From Rhyacichthys aspro (lineage: Eukaryota; Chordata; Actinopteri; Gobiiformes; Rhyacichthyidae): a stretch of 64,000 nucleotides of DNA. The stretch lies in assembly GCA_036850595.1 (NCBI GenBank), contig CM072161.1, positions 6,469,905 through 6,533,904 on the forward strand, read 5' to 3'. The position numbers were made by a program, and so were the translations under genes. Each line of letters starts with the position of its first letter. Position 1 is the first letter of the stretch. The notes below the pieces were generated by a model. The model saw nothing but the letters and a program-made list of their open reading frames with translations, did no database searches and was not told the origin of the DNA. Below, one piece after another: positions 50,979-62,993 of this stretch.

Positions 50979-52730
50979 ACTGTTATGCCGACATTGTTTT
51001 GATTTTGAAGGTGCAGAGGCGCAAAGATTAGTGCCACACAGCCTCATGGTGTTAAATGCATATTAGCAGCATGATTGTGGTTGTGTTGTTAGGGTTGTGT
51101 GATCAAATATGACAACATGAGAACAACGAGAGAGTATTGCTTCTATACATTTACTGTGACAAGATCAATCTCTGTGCAGATGTTATTGTTGCTGATGAGT
51201 GACAGCTAAGCAGAAGCAGTTGTTTTTGAATTTTTTGGTGATATCTAGGCAGAGCAGATGAGTACCGAGCACTGTATGCGGTTGCACATGGCCAAGTCTG
51301 TAACTGGTTGCTATTGGTAACATTAACATCTGTGGCTGTGCAGACCTCTGAGCTCGCTGCTAATTACGGCGTGTGGAAGTCATAATTAACTGTTAGAATT
51401 CTCAGACAATACTAAATGCACTGTGGATGGGCTCTGTGATGTAACTAAATACGTCTTTGGGATGGATTATCAAGAAAGCAGGAGACACAGAATGTATGTT
51501 GGTACACGTTTTCACCACTAGATGGAGCGGTGAGCTAAAGCTCCAGTTCAAACAAAAAAGATTGTGATTAACGTGTGTCTTGCTGGGTTGAACATTTAAG
51601 AACATCATCATTTGTCATTCCGTTTTTTGGTTTGTGGCATAAAAAAAATATCTGTTACAGTACATACAACACATTTATAACCATTTTGAAACACTGGAAA
51701 TTGTGCTTTCAGTTTGCTTTATATTATATGTGAAGACAAGTAGTCTTTTTGTGAGGAACACCAGATTTAGTACCGGTTCTGAAGCCTGCCTGGACTATAG
51801 CCAGTGTTTTTCAGTTTTCTATGGGGTGGCCGGATCAGTGTGGTGAATTTCTTCTCTTGATAAATGTGGTAAACAAGCCGTAGTAGAAGGTGCAGTGACT
51901 TACCGCCCCATTGTGCTCTGACATTTGTCACATCAATGCTTTAAATCAGCTTTCTTTGCATCCCTCTCTCATGGTCGATGTTTTCCCCATGGTGTGCGTT
52001 TCCCAATAAAGCTAAGAGCTTCTGTGCGTGGCTTCCTGGATGCGCTACACATTGGTGGTGTTTTACAGCGTTACGCCAGACTGATTGAGAATCTTTATGG
52101 AAAGCGGTGCGTGTCTCTGAGCGGCCACACCGTTCAAAAAGCATTCTTTATTCTGCCGTGCTCTTTATGATCAAAATAAATGCCATGACTGATCGCTTAT
52201 GTTTATTTATCTGTTTAAAATCCATATCACAGGAAGTGCATTGAAATTCAAAGTGAGAGATCTTTTCTGCGGCACAAACAAAACTACAATTCAGGGGATG
52301 TCCGTCGGCGTTTAGTTTGGAGCGGGAACAGAATGTAAATGGCTGAAGATGAAAAGCTGGGATTTTTTTGTCATCTCACTTATAACACTACAGTAACTCT
52401 CCCCTTTTTCAGTTTGTTTTTCTTCTTGTTATTTTCACAGAACGGCGCCGTTTAAAAGTGTTGAATTTCATCGGCTATTTTTATCAAGTCTATCTCTGAA
52501 TGCTCGATAAGAAAGCTTGGGCAGAATACTCAAAGTTGTCACCTTCGTCAGATTGGCAAAGGGAAATGCAGCTGAGTAGAAAATGTCCCGGTAGTTGTTG
52601 TAGTCCAAACTTGTGTTGCAGTATCTCAGGGCTCCAGAGCAACTCTTCTCCAGCCTGCAGCCTTTCAGTGTGGGCCCAGCTATTGCAAGCACTCCGGGGT
52701 GTTAAAAAGAGTGAATTAAATAAATAACCA

Positions 52731-52757
52731 TGCTGTGTGTGTGTGTGTGTGTGTGTG
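52731..52757. repeat. (GT)n microsatellite
   Basis: About 13 tandem GT dinucleotides follow accatgc. It is a simple repeat, likely polymorphic. Confidence 0.95.
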
Positions 52758-53444
52758 AGCACATAAAGATTGATGATTTGAGGCTAAGGCCAGGGCTCTT
52801 GCACAGCCGTGACCCAGCTCCCCTCACCTTTGATAGATAGATGGCTTTAGGGGCTTGTGGCGGATCAGAAGTGATCCTCGGTATCTCGCTCCGTCCGCAC
52901 AACCTGACTGCAAAGTTTGTCGGACCAGGCTAGGCCCCCTGCATTAGGACGCCAGCACTAAGAGCGTGCACATGATTGAATTTGGCCCAGGAGCAATAAA
53001 AGTTTTCCAGATTTGCACAGGCCGGCTTCCATTTGAAGTTGGAGTTGATAGAACTGCCGGTCGATTACTCTGGCCTCTGTGTGTTTTGCCTATTACTCAC
53101 TTCAAGGTGAAGGACAGAGCACTAGAACTTAGTGATTGCATCATTTCAGTGTCGCACATCACAGACATCATATCCAGGCATATGTGGAGAGGATAAGTGC
53201 TGGTGAACGCAGTATGCCATCTTTCAGTGGTAGTAATGCTCTTTCTGTAAAATCAAACCAGTTCACCACATACATTACAGAACTATTGCAATAGCGCTTA
53301 CTTCTTTCAACTTTCCTCGGTCGAACTTTTTGGTCTATTCCTGAGTGATGTAATCTAATATAGGAATATAAATCTTCAGAAACACTCACAATCAGTCCTA
53401 CTGAGAACTGAATAAACAAATATGCAGACTCACAGATTGGATCT

Positions 53445-53720
53445 TTAACCCTCCTGAGTCCCTGGATATTTGTTTGAATTTTATTTTTGCATAACTTTGG
53501 CTGTGTTGATGCAAATAGCATAAAATCTGGTCAGGTTTTGTATTTTGGGGTGAGTTTCTAATTCAATTAATTTCTACAATTTCTACCATTGCAATGTGAT
53601 TTTTGTTTTTATTTTATTTATTTTTTTCATTTTCTGATGTTGAAATCCCTTAATGTTTCCATGGCAACCATTAAAAAACCTCTTTGTGTCCTAGGGACCC
53701 AGGTGGAGTAATTTATTTAC
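53445..53720. repeat. Possible dispersed repeat beginning TTAACCCTCCTGAGTCCC
   Basis: The string ttaaccctcctgagtccctg and, about 240 bp on, tcctagggacccaggtggag face each other as a loose inverted pair (cctg-gtccc). The form recalls ccctcctg-type fish elements with TTAA ends, but a second TTAA at the expected place is missing. The right edge is estimated. Confidence 0.4.
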
Positions 53721-56700
53721 AAGTGACTTTGCAAAAAAAAAAAAAATAAATAAATAAAATCATAATCAGTGTTTTTTTATATCCCCAGACTTGGCTAAAA
53801 GTTCAAATTTGAATATAAGGGATTGTAAAAAAAAAAAAAAAATACTTTTTGTGTTTTGTTTTTTTAGGCATTTAAGGTGTTAAAAATTCTGAAAAATCAT
53901 AAATGTTTGTTATGTATGGTTAGGGCTGAAGTTGATAATGGCATTCATAAAAAAATTGAAAAAAATATGTTGATTATATTATTTCTATATGACACTTTTA
54001 ACAATACAGCAATTTCTTATTGTGTTCTTATAAGATTTATTGTAAATGCTTTACAGTGTATTGAATTATTACATTCTATTTTAAAATATTTACAATCACT
54101 CTTCATGACTCGTATTGTAAATGCTGCCATGTCATTTTTCTTCTTGTAGTTATAACATAGTGAAAGATATTATTATACCTTTTATGCCCTTAATATGTTC
54201 TATGTTGATTCTGTATGGACTGTATGCAGTCACTTTACCAACCATTGAAAATATAAAAATGGTACATTCGAGGACATTTTTCTCGGGTTTCGATCTTGAC
54301 AATAGCAAAGTCTTCAATGACACTGTATTGTATTCAGTTGTACAAAAGAAGTATGAATTAAAAAGCTAGCAGCCCTCAGTAGCTTATACATTTTTCTATC
54401 TCCTATTGCCTCTGTGTTCCCTCCCTCACACTAAAGTAACACTGTTATACAAAAGCACTCATGGCCTCAGAGATTAGTAACAGCCATGGCTCCCACTTTT
54501 CTTTGTATGCTCAAAAATATGCATGCCATTGACGGGTCAAATCAGCACCATACTGTCAGAACGGATTCTCTTCACTGGCAAACGCCTTCAATAGAAGCAA
54601 AGCCGCCTCATTGCATCGCGGTAAGACGCAGAACCCCGAGCTACTGTATTTCTATGAATTTTATTTTGCTCCTGCTCCTTTTATGTGTGTTCTCTTCAAA
54701 GAGGATGATGCATCCTCTGGGCCTGGCACATTAAGAAATTCCATATGCCCAAGGCTGATAATCAGTGGAGAAATAAGTATATCTTGGGTTTATTTACTTT
54801 GCATAGCAACAGCACAAGAGCTCTAGTTTAAGGTACTTACTGCAGCACAAGGGTTATCACTGTCTTTTCTCCATCTCTGCTTTGGAGATCTTTTCCCTTA
54901 CACTTACACATCTCTTCTCATGCTTATTTCTGGATATTAATGTGGTTCCGAGGTTGATCATAGGATAAAAGATGCATTATTTTTCACATGAACCTGATTT
55001 TTACTCACGTGTCTTACCCTAGTCATTTTCTTGTGGATGGCCTAGTGTGAGACTGCCAATCAGGAACAGCATTAGGTAATAAAACCTCTACAACAAAAGT
55101 GAACAGTAGTGAACACTTATTCTCCTGCATCATCTTCCGAGACTTACGTAGAATCAGTGGCTCTGAGTGTGCCTCAGTGTGTCATAGTTGAACCTTATTG
55201 AAACAGTTCACATGAAAGAGAGGCAGAAACCGTGTGGATTGAGACAATAGGTTGATTTAAAAGCAGAAAGTACACATTTATATTCTCAAAAGCTGCTGGT
55301 TCTCTTCGTGTGATAAGATGTGTAAAAGAAACAGATTGAAAAGAGATACTTTAGCCAATCAAAGGATGCACATGTTTGCTATATCAAGATTGAAGTGAGA
55401 TCTGAGACAAAGAAGGACTCCTGGATCTCAATCAAACACATTGAGTCGGCTGCTTCTAATCAGATAACAGGAAAAAATACATTAAAATACATGGTCTAAA
55501 CCGCACCTAGGAAAAGCTTCTTGGATATTTCAAGTGGCTTTTCCTTAAAGCAGTCTGCCAGAAAAATATCCCAGCATGCTTTCTCTCTGGTTATCTATTA
55601 CCATCTGACTGTTAGCGCTTCTGTGTGCCACTCTGTTTCAATTCCATTCGCCCCATTTGCTTGGATTCATCAATTTAAATCCTAGCGCACCATATCCCGC
55701 TCACTGTTTCTGTGCTTGGACTTAAATGCCTATATGCCCCGCAGCATCTGCTCTCCTGTCTGCTCCGCCGTCCCGAGTTGTTCTTCTTGCCCTGTGCACA
55801 AATACGCGTCTCCTTTTCCATTTGCTAGCCCATTTTCTTGTTTGCCCTTGAGTTGGAGAATGGCGTTTCAGGGACACAGAGAGGGTACATTATCTTGCGC
55901 GAGCCTCTCCAGAGACTTTACGGTTCCCTTCTGCTTCCTGCTGCATACCACCTTCTCATCCCATGTGGTCCCCCAATGTCCCACTGGGTTGATGTGTGTC
56001 TTACTAATGCCGTCACAAACCCAGCAGACATCTTCAACAAAGGCCCTGAAAAAGAGGCTGGTCCCAAGTGGAAACTTATGGAGACTAACATCCCAACTGC
56101 CAAAATATGTATTCCAAGACCATTATGCAGCATTGTGTGTAAATACAATGGACAATGTTTTTGCCCATTATGCTCTTATATTATTTTTGTTGCCATTTAT
56201 GTTTTGATCAGATGGAAACTATAACAAAAAAATCACAGTTTTCTCCAAAGTAACAAAATAATTGATCTTCACAACTCTGTTCAAATACCCTCTGTCCTTT
56301 TAGTGATTGGCACACAGGTAACTATAACAGAAATCACAGTTTTTGTTTTGGCACAAAGGTACAACCTGCTGTAGAGGCAGAGAGTCACAACAAATTGAAC
56401 TTTAAAAAAAAAGAGGGGAAACGTAGAGATACTACAAGACACATAACGAAAGAATACTAGTATTTTGTGTCATTGTAATGAGGCTGTGTACTGTCTTGAA
56501 AACAAAAGGCTACATGTGGTTCTTTTAATGCTTCTTACATATTAAATAAAGTTGAAAAAAATGGCACTGTTATCATGAAAGATAACAAATAAATACTGAA
56601 CCATGTGCCTTTGTAATGTCATTTTTTTATGTCTTCTTTAGTTAATTACTGCTCACAGATTTTTTTTTTCAGTTTTGTTTCCATAGAGACCAATTGGCCA

Positions 56701-56928
56701 GTATCAATCCAAGGTATCACTTACAAATTTATGTTACAATATACTGTACACATTAAATACAAAATATTGTCATCTCAACAAATAATAAATCAACATTTCA
56801 CGATGTAATAAACTGTAGTTACCAATGACTTGTTGAGGTTAAGGTGTGTTGAGAAAAATCTCAGTTCAAACAGTTTCAATTGTGTCTAATTACATTAAAA
56901 TAACAGTCAAGGCGTCTGTCTTGGACAT

Positions 56929-57173
56929 TTAAAGCTCCATTTGAAGGAGATATAATTTCCTATAACGACAGCTGCCCTAAAACCAACACAGCACTCCACA
57001 TTCATATTTCTTTCCGAGCCCAAATCTTTTGCATTCTACAGATTTGGTGACTTTCCCTGCAGAATGTCATAGCTGTTCACACGCTCTCTAAAGGAAGAGT
57101 GCGAGTTATGGCGTTGCAATCTGCGTTTTTGCCACCAGGTGTTGCCAAAAACCCCACACGCTTCACTTTTAAG
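56929..57173. repeat. Possible short dispersed element with gccaccaggtgttgcc tag
   Basis: It ends gccaccaggtgttgcca then cacgcttcacttttaagg, parallel to the terminus at 46124-46169, and begins atttaaagctccatttg. The interior has ccctgcagaatgtcatagct then gttcacacgctctc, again parallel to 46081-46115 (ccctgcagggct ... cttcacacactc). Likely the same family as at 46010. Confidence 0.45.
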
Positions 57174-57508
57174 GTACTCTTCAAACCCGATCAAGCGGCA
57201 CAGCTGATACTGAAGTAGTGTGCACACTCTGTCAAGACATTTGTTCTCTGCATCCACACTTGAAAGCCTCCTTGATTCCTTGGACATGCACCACGCTGGT
57301 TTCAGTGGTTTCACTTGCTCAGTTGGGGACTGGCAGACAGATCGACAGGATGAAACGAACAAGGAAGCTGCTGCAAAACTTGGAGACGCCATAGGATAGT
57401 GGGGTCTAACTGTTACTGCTTTCAGCTTTTACATATTGTTGCAGGAGAATGAAAAAGAGTGCGCAATCCAGAGTTGTTTTGTCAGTGGATGGTTATAAGG
57501 TTGTCAGC

Positions 57509-58305
57509 CGCTATGGCACACATGTCAAACTCAAGGCCCGGAGGCCAAATGTGGCCCTTTGTAATGTTTTATGTGGCCCTTCAATACATTTAAAAGGTGA
57601 TATTTTTGGCATGTTTTAGATGGACTTAATTTTTGCTACAAAGATAAGTAATTAATACTTGTTCAAATCTGTCTAAAAACCTGTCCAACTCCATTTAAAA
57701 CCTGTTGAAATCCATCTAAAATTTGTTGAAATCCTGCTAAAACCTGTTCAAAACCGACTTAATCCATCTCAAATTTGTTGAAATCCCGCTAAAACCTGTT
57801 CAAAACCGACTTAATCTATGTAAAATTTGTTGAAATCCCGCTAAAACCTGTTCAAAACCGACTTAATCCATCTCAAATTTGTTGAAATCCCGCTAAAACC
57901 TGTTCAAAACCGACTTAATTCATCTTAAATTTGTTGAAATCCCGCTAAAACCTGTTCAAAACCGACTTAATCCATCTAAAATTTGTTGAAATCCCGCTAA
58001 AACCTGTTCAAAACCGACTTAATCCATCTAAAATTTGTTGAAATCCCGCTAAAACCTGTTCAAAACCGACTTAATCCATCTAAAACCTGTTGAAATCTGA
58101 CTAAAATCTGTCAAAACAACTAAAACCAGTTTAGATAAAAGGAGGCAATTTTTGTTTGTGTGATGACTTTTGTAAGATTAAAATGAAGATGAAATCTCAC
58201 ATTCAAAATTCAATAAAAGCTTCCAAATATCACCGTCTTCGGCCCCTGAATGGATTCTTACTAACTTTCGCGGCCCCTCACCACTTTGACACCACTGCGC
58301 TATGG
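57509..58305 (+). mobile_element. hAT-type non-autonomous element with 52-bp higher-order repeats (copy 3), perfect 8-bp target duplication
   Basis: The element body is 57517-58297 (781 bp), flanked by CGCTATGG at 57509-57516 and 58298-58305. The left end is CACACATGTCAAACTCAAGG then cccggaggccaaa. The right end, reversed, is CAGTGGTGTCAAAGTGGTGA then ggggccgcg. It is the same subfamily as 49278-49789 but longer because its internal array expanded. No transposase frame is present, so movement would have needed an enzyme in trans. Confidence 0.94.
57712..58075 (+). repeat. Higher-order minisatellite, 7 x 52 bp
   Basis: Seven units start at 57712 and every 52 bp after it, each ending ccgacttaat or near it. 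One unit is 21 bp (ccatctaaaatttgttgaaa plus one base), then 21 bp (cccgctaaaacctgttcaaa plus one base), then 10 bp (ccgacttaat). It is thus two monomers plus a third cut short by 11 bp. Single 21-bp monomers flank both sides (57691-57711 and from 58076). Copies are nearly identical, pointing to recent expansion. Confidence 0.95.
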
Positions 58306-60065
58306 TGTACTGATAGTGGTAAGCATAGTGGCTGTTTAACACTGAGGTCATGATTTATTAGTGAGTGGCCTCGGGTAAAATGTAAATGACTAGACTGGTT
58401 AAATGGTTTGGGATTAAGGAACTAGTGCAGAAGAGGAAGTTAGCAATGTTCATGACCTGTAGCTGAGAGAGAAATGAGCAGCAAACACATGAAATGGCCA
58501 TTAATGTCATTAAAATGAAGGTTATGCTTAGTTAATTTTGTATGCGACCTGATAGGTATTGCTTTGCTCTTCAAAAATAAACTCAGCCGTGGTGCCATAG
58601 CTGCTCATCTGTGAGTGTAGAAGCACATGGACTTTGATTCTCGCCTCAGGCCATTCGCTGTATGTCATTCTCTTTCTCGCTCACACTTTCTGTCCAACCA
58701 CGGGGAGCGCGGCGGATCAATCAGAATTAGATTTTCTAAGCACAAAACCTTCCTCTCAAAGGTTTTAATTAGATTTTGTAACCTTTTTAACATCTGCCCT
58801 TTTTTTACATACAGATGTGTAGGAAAAAAGGTGAAGTGTTTGTGTGCCAAAAGTGCCAAGTTTAACTCACTGGGTTTTTGTTTTTTTCTCTTTTGCTTTG
58901 TTTTTTTGGACTGATTTTACACAAATTAACACATTTTCTATAAATATGACTTTATTTTTCCACCAAAAAATGTCACATATAATTCTTGATTAATATTTTC
59001 TGTTTTTTTTTTCCTTTCCTTTTTTAAATTCTCCACATAAACAACAACCATTCTGTCACTTATGCCGTAGTTTCTTGCTACATGTTTCTGTATTACTTGA
59101 ATGTTATTAATATTGAATATGTGCTGTTTACTGTGTAAGTGCTGTTGTTCTCCACTGCCTCTCATTTACTCTCACTCCATTTGTAGTTCCCAGCCCCTCG
59201 TTAGCTCCATTATCTCAGCCTCCTTTAGAAGGTGACCCTCCACGCTCCTCTTTTGGTTCGTGTTTACCTGCTGTCTGCACCACATCTGCTGCTTTACCAT
59301 TGATCTGCTGGTTTTGACTCTCAGCCTGCCTTTTTGCTGCTGCCTCTAATCAAACCCATGTTGGGCCATTGTGGGACAGAGTTGCATCAATAAACCAGTA
59401 GACTTTTACGCAAGAAAAATGTTTTTGCATGCTTTCTGTGACCCCCATCGTCATGTTTACTCCAGGAACCTGTGCAAATCTTCACTGAAGCCAAAATCAG
59501 CTTTTTGTTTAACCCTATTCAAGGAAATTCTCTAAACATGTTTTTAGAGATGACATGGACAAGAGGTCATATTTGGAACAACCAATGAATAAAATCAATG
59601 GTGACGTTTACACTCTTTTAAGTGGTCTGAAGAAAAATGGTTTTATGCAGCAAAGAAGAGCTTATTTTGATGGAAAAAAATAAAATAAAATCACAGTCTT
59701 TAAATAGCATTCTGTTTTACTGCTTTATTTTTTGTGTTTCTTTATGTTTTTTCAGCTTCAACTTTCTGTCATTTTAATGCTCAGTTTAAGTCAGCCTCTT
59801 AACCCTTGATACAGACTTATACAGACTTTTCCATCAATGTTATGATCAGAATTTCTTGTGAAGAGTCTACTATTAGTCAGAACCCATTATCAGAAGACAG
59901 ATTGCCATTGATTTAGACATTTTTTGCATCTATAGTATGTCTGGCTGAGTGTTCCCTGCAACTTCATTAAAAGGACTATTGGCAGAGAACAGAAAATCTT
60001 TTTGTTTTGTGTGGAGCACCTAAATTGTAGACAGATTCCAGATAATTGCATGCATTTTGATTAGA

Positions 60066-60200
60066 CTTTTTTCTATATTTTTGGGGCTTTTTTGGCCTTC
60101 ATTGACAGAGGATGGTAGCTAGATAGGAAGCAGGCCAATAACCCGACAAAGACTCAAACCCTGTTCTCCGTGGGCTGGGCCTATGCTCTACCAGGCTTTA
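60066..60200 (+). repeat. Degenerate interspersed repeat
   Basis: The string ggggcttttttggccttcat then tgacagagga, followed further on by gcaggccaataacccgacaa, ctcaaaccctgttctccg and atgctctaccagg, follows the layout of a common fish repeat that ends in a tRNA-like pseudo-box. Too diverged to name. Confidence 0.4.
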
Positions 60201-60969
60201 ATTATTTTTACATCACAAAGAAAAAATCCAGTTTAATGCTGTGTTTTTGTTGCAGAATATTCCTATTTTTTCTTTGTCTCGCTCCATGCCCAATCTGCAG
60301 AACGTGTGAAGTGCTCCAAGATGGTTGAGCATAAATGGGATAGCCCAGTATTATGGACAAATAATGTGTGTGTGTATGGGATGTGCATTTCAGTTTATGC
60401 AAATCAGCCATGCGTTTATTAGAACTGATTTCACCAGGCACTTCTTACTCTTTGTAAATAGTTTTTGTCCCAAACTGTTTGTGTTTCTTGTTAGTCTTGC
60501 TGGCTGGACCTTTTGACCTTTTTAGTGAACCTTTGTCCACGACCTCCATCAAGTTCAAAATGATCTTTATGCAATGCTGTTTTACAAATTGTGTTGTTCT
60601 CTGTGAATGTTGGTGCTGCCCCCTGAATTCTAATTGGTCGTATGTCTATCTTATTACAATAGTTTAATCTGGGTATTTGTTCCTCCTCCTGGAAATCAAA
60701 CATTAATCAACAGAGATGAATTGTGTAGGATAAAAAAGAAAAAGAAAGGCAAGTGTCTCGTTCAGTTTGTACGTCGTCAGAATAGTAGGTGGTCAGCTTA
60801 TTTGAAGGGAAGCCAGGAAGCATCATAAAACACTGACTCGCTGACATTTGCATTTTGACTTGAACAGGAATCAACAATCAACTTCCAATCACCTCTCCTG
60901 ATTTACAGCTCAGTGCAATCTGCATCAGAACAAACTCCAGAGAGAAAAGAAGATTACAGATTTCTTGGA

Positions 60970-60985
60970 AAAAAAAAAAAAAACA
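60970..60985. repeat. Poly(A) tract
   Basis: This is a run of about 15 adenines. No recognisable source element was seen. Confidence 0.75.
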
Positions 60986-61501
60986 ACAGGTGGATTTATT
61001 CTTTTTGTCACCAGCTCCTCTCTGTGATGATGCACATTTTTGCAATCTTTTATTGTGCTATACCCATAACATTTCAGCATTGTTAATATCATAACATGAT
61101 TGTAGATTTTGTATAAGAATCTTGCTAGATCCACATTGTTACACTCTTTACTGATGCTCTGAAAGAAATAGTTTTGTGATCAGAGGACGAAAACATTCCT
61201 ATTCCAGACCTAGATGCCATCTGAAGTGGGTTTTTATTTCTTTTTGCAGTTGTCTCTATGAGCGAGTGTCAGTCCCAGGACAGCTCTCTCTTCCTCTAAT
61301 GTAAACCTACCTACCGTCAGACTGATGCATGTTGGGAATACTTTGATAACATACATCAGCTGGCAGCCTTGTCATGCTTTTACCAGTCCTCGGAGTCTTA
61401 CAGTGGGTTTAACTGACACTTAAAGTCTCTGTCGGTGAAATGTACACTCTACACTACACTCTACAGAGGCAGGCCGAGTGGAACCTGTGCACTTTCAGCT
61501 C

Positions 61502-61578
61502 ATGAGTCCTCTTGATACTCGGCGTCAGGTGATACACTCGCTGTATATGAGTCCTCTTGATACTCGGCGTCAGGTGAT
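61502..61578. repeat. Tandem direct repeat, 32-bp identical copies at 45-bp spacing
   Basis: The 32 bp starting atgagtcctcttgatactcg occur at 61502-61533 and again, with no mismatch, at 61547-61578. The 13 bp between them is acactcgctgtat. It reads as a recent small duplication, 1.3 kb upstream of the 62865 exon. Confidence 0.95.
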
Positions 61579-62864
61579 CAGCACTTGTCTACATAACAAC
61601 CTTCCCAGGTGCACTTCAGTAACACTGTGAACTCCCAAAAGCAAATCCTCACGCAATTCATTACTGTCACAATGCAACATCTTGGGAGGACGCTTGAAGT
61701 CAATTATGTGTTTTGTTCTTTGCATTGAGTGCCGTATTAAGTGTCTCTGTGAAGCGTGTGGAATTGACACAAGAGAAAGAAAAAAAAACACCTCAGCTTT
61801 CCATTCATACACTTTAATGTCCTGCTGGTGCGCCGAAAAAAGACGAGGATGTGAACGTTGTGACAGAAGTGATAATGAGAGTTGGCTGAACAAAGTGCTA
61901 ATCACCAAGTCTTGTAATATCCACCGGAAAAAGTCAGCGAGCTCCAGAACAGGGCTTTGTAAGTGTCGACAGAAAAAATAGGTAAGGATCAAAAAGAGAT
62001 CCAGATTCAGGCACATGTGGCGATATTTACCTGTGTACGTTTTGACGCTCTGTAACCGTGTCAACGTCTCCTGTCGCCTCAGATCAGGAGAGGAATAAAA
62101 AAAGAGCTGTTTTCAACCCATGCTGCTGCCAGATCTTTCTTCTATTACCTTCCGAGGAAATTCAGTGCAGTAGCAGAACATTGAACATATGTTTATCTTG
62201 TTGTCTCTGGTTGTATTCTGTGTAGCAGCACCCCCAAAGGTGAGGGCTTGTCACTACATTGTATTTGAAATGCTTATCTCTAGCCCCAAATCAAACAGAT
62301 GTAAAAACATAACTCATCGATCTTTAATCAAAAATCAGCACAAAGAATGCTTTATGTTCCCAGTTTAGTGTACTCTTTATCCAAGAGAAGGAATGATGTG
62401 GGTTAAAATGTGTCATAGGCTGTCTGTTGTGTGAGAGTACAGTGTTAATGCATACTTGAGGTGTTAAAACAAACTAGGGTGTTTCTGGAATAGTAGCTGA
62501 TTAAAAAGCTGTCACTGAAACTAATAATACATCTGTTTGTTTCTTTTGATTATGCGACTTTTGTTCCAGATAAACAAGTAAGGTTTAAAGACCTCGAATT
62601 CTGTGAAAAGTGCTGTAAAATATATGATCATATATTAATAATCACACAGCCTTGCAGCAACAGGCCGAGTGTGTCATTATCAACTCCTCTTCGTCTCTAG
62701 TGTGTTGTCCTCTGTGTCATCTCCGGTGTGTGGGTGCTTTCTCACAGGTCACAGAGGGACACTGAGCGTGGAATTGACAATGGAGGTGCAGCTGTGGCCT
62801 CGTCCCATTAACACTGAATGACCCTCACCGTTTTGGCCCACTTTGTGTGTGTGATCTGTCACAG

Positions 62865-62993
62865 GAGACCTGGCATCAGATGATGAGTACCTGGAAATCC
62901 CATCTATCAGCAGACAGAGAGCGGGCACGTACGAGTGCACGGCTGTGAACGACATCGACACTGACGTCCAGACCGTCGACATCACTGTCAACT
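62865..62993 (+). CDS. IgLON-family cell-adhesion protein, internal exon covering second half of Ig domain 2
   Basis: Two bases complete the Gly codon from the 44010 exon, followed by 42 codons; the last base starts a codon that in known IgLONs is the Tyr of NYPP. Visible are DDEYLEI (E strand, codons 5-11), the SISRQRAG turn, TYEC with the F-strand Cys at codon 24, and the terminal strand ending ITVN. The acceptor is tgtcacag with a fairly purine-interrupted tract; the donor aact/gtgagt is near-consensus. The mammalian paralogues I know have 16 residues from the ND/NE after the F-strand to the closing VN, with a basic RKVK or KQVK stretch. Here there are 15, and the basic cluster is replaced by QTVD. 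The continuation into Ig3 is outside the window. Confidence 0.95.

Larger units (their letters stand above)
44136..62864 (+). other. 18.7-kb intron splitting Ig domain 2
   Basis: It is bounded by gtaact and tgtcacag and sits in phase 1 inside the Ig2 coding sequence. It contains a fossil LINE (46430-46920), a LINE tail (49060-49125), two hAT-type elements with internal tandem arrays (49278-49789 and 57517-58297), a Tc1-like end (50782-50978), a (GT)n tract (52731-52757), an AT-rich segment with A-runs (53576-54150), smaller repeat remnants, and a 45-bp tandem duplication at 61502-61578. Balanced, repeat-free stretches at 44400-44830, 48360-48800, 49840-50530, 51920-53130 and 61570-62100 may be regulatory. 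No second gene was found on either strand. Confidence 0.85.

Noticed and set aside
55716..56224. Open frames of 163 and 128 codons on the + strand
   Set aside because: They overlap each other in different frames, lack any family motif, show no splice or translation context, and sit inside an intron.
57712..58075. Regular 52-bp repeats suggesting a CRISPR-like array
   Set aside because: There are no unique spacers; units are head-to-tail copies built from 21-bp monomers inside a hAT-type element, in vertebrate DNA.
61570..62064. 164-codon open frame on the - strand as a gene
   Set aside because: It has no recognisable domain and overlaps an open + frame; it is better explained by composition. 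Kept only as a possible conserved non-coding block.
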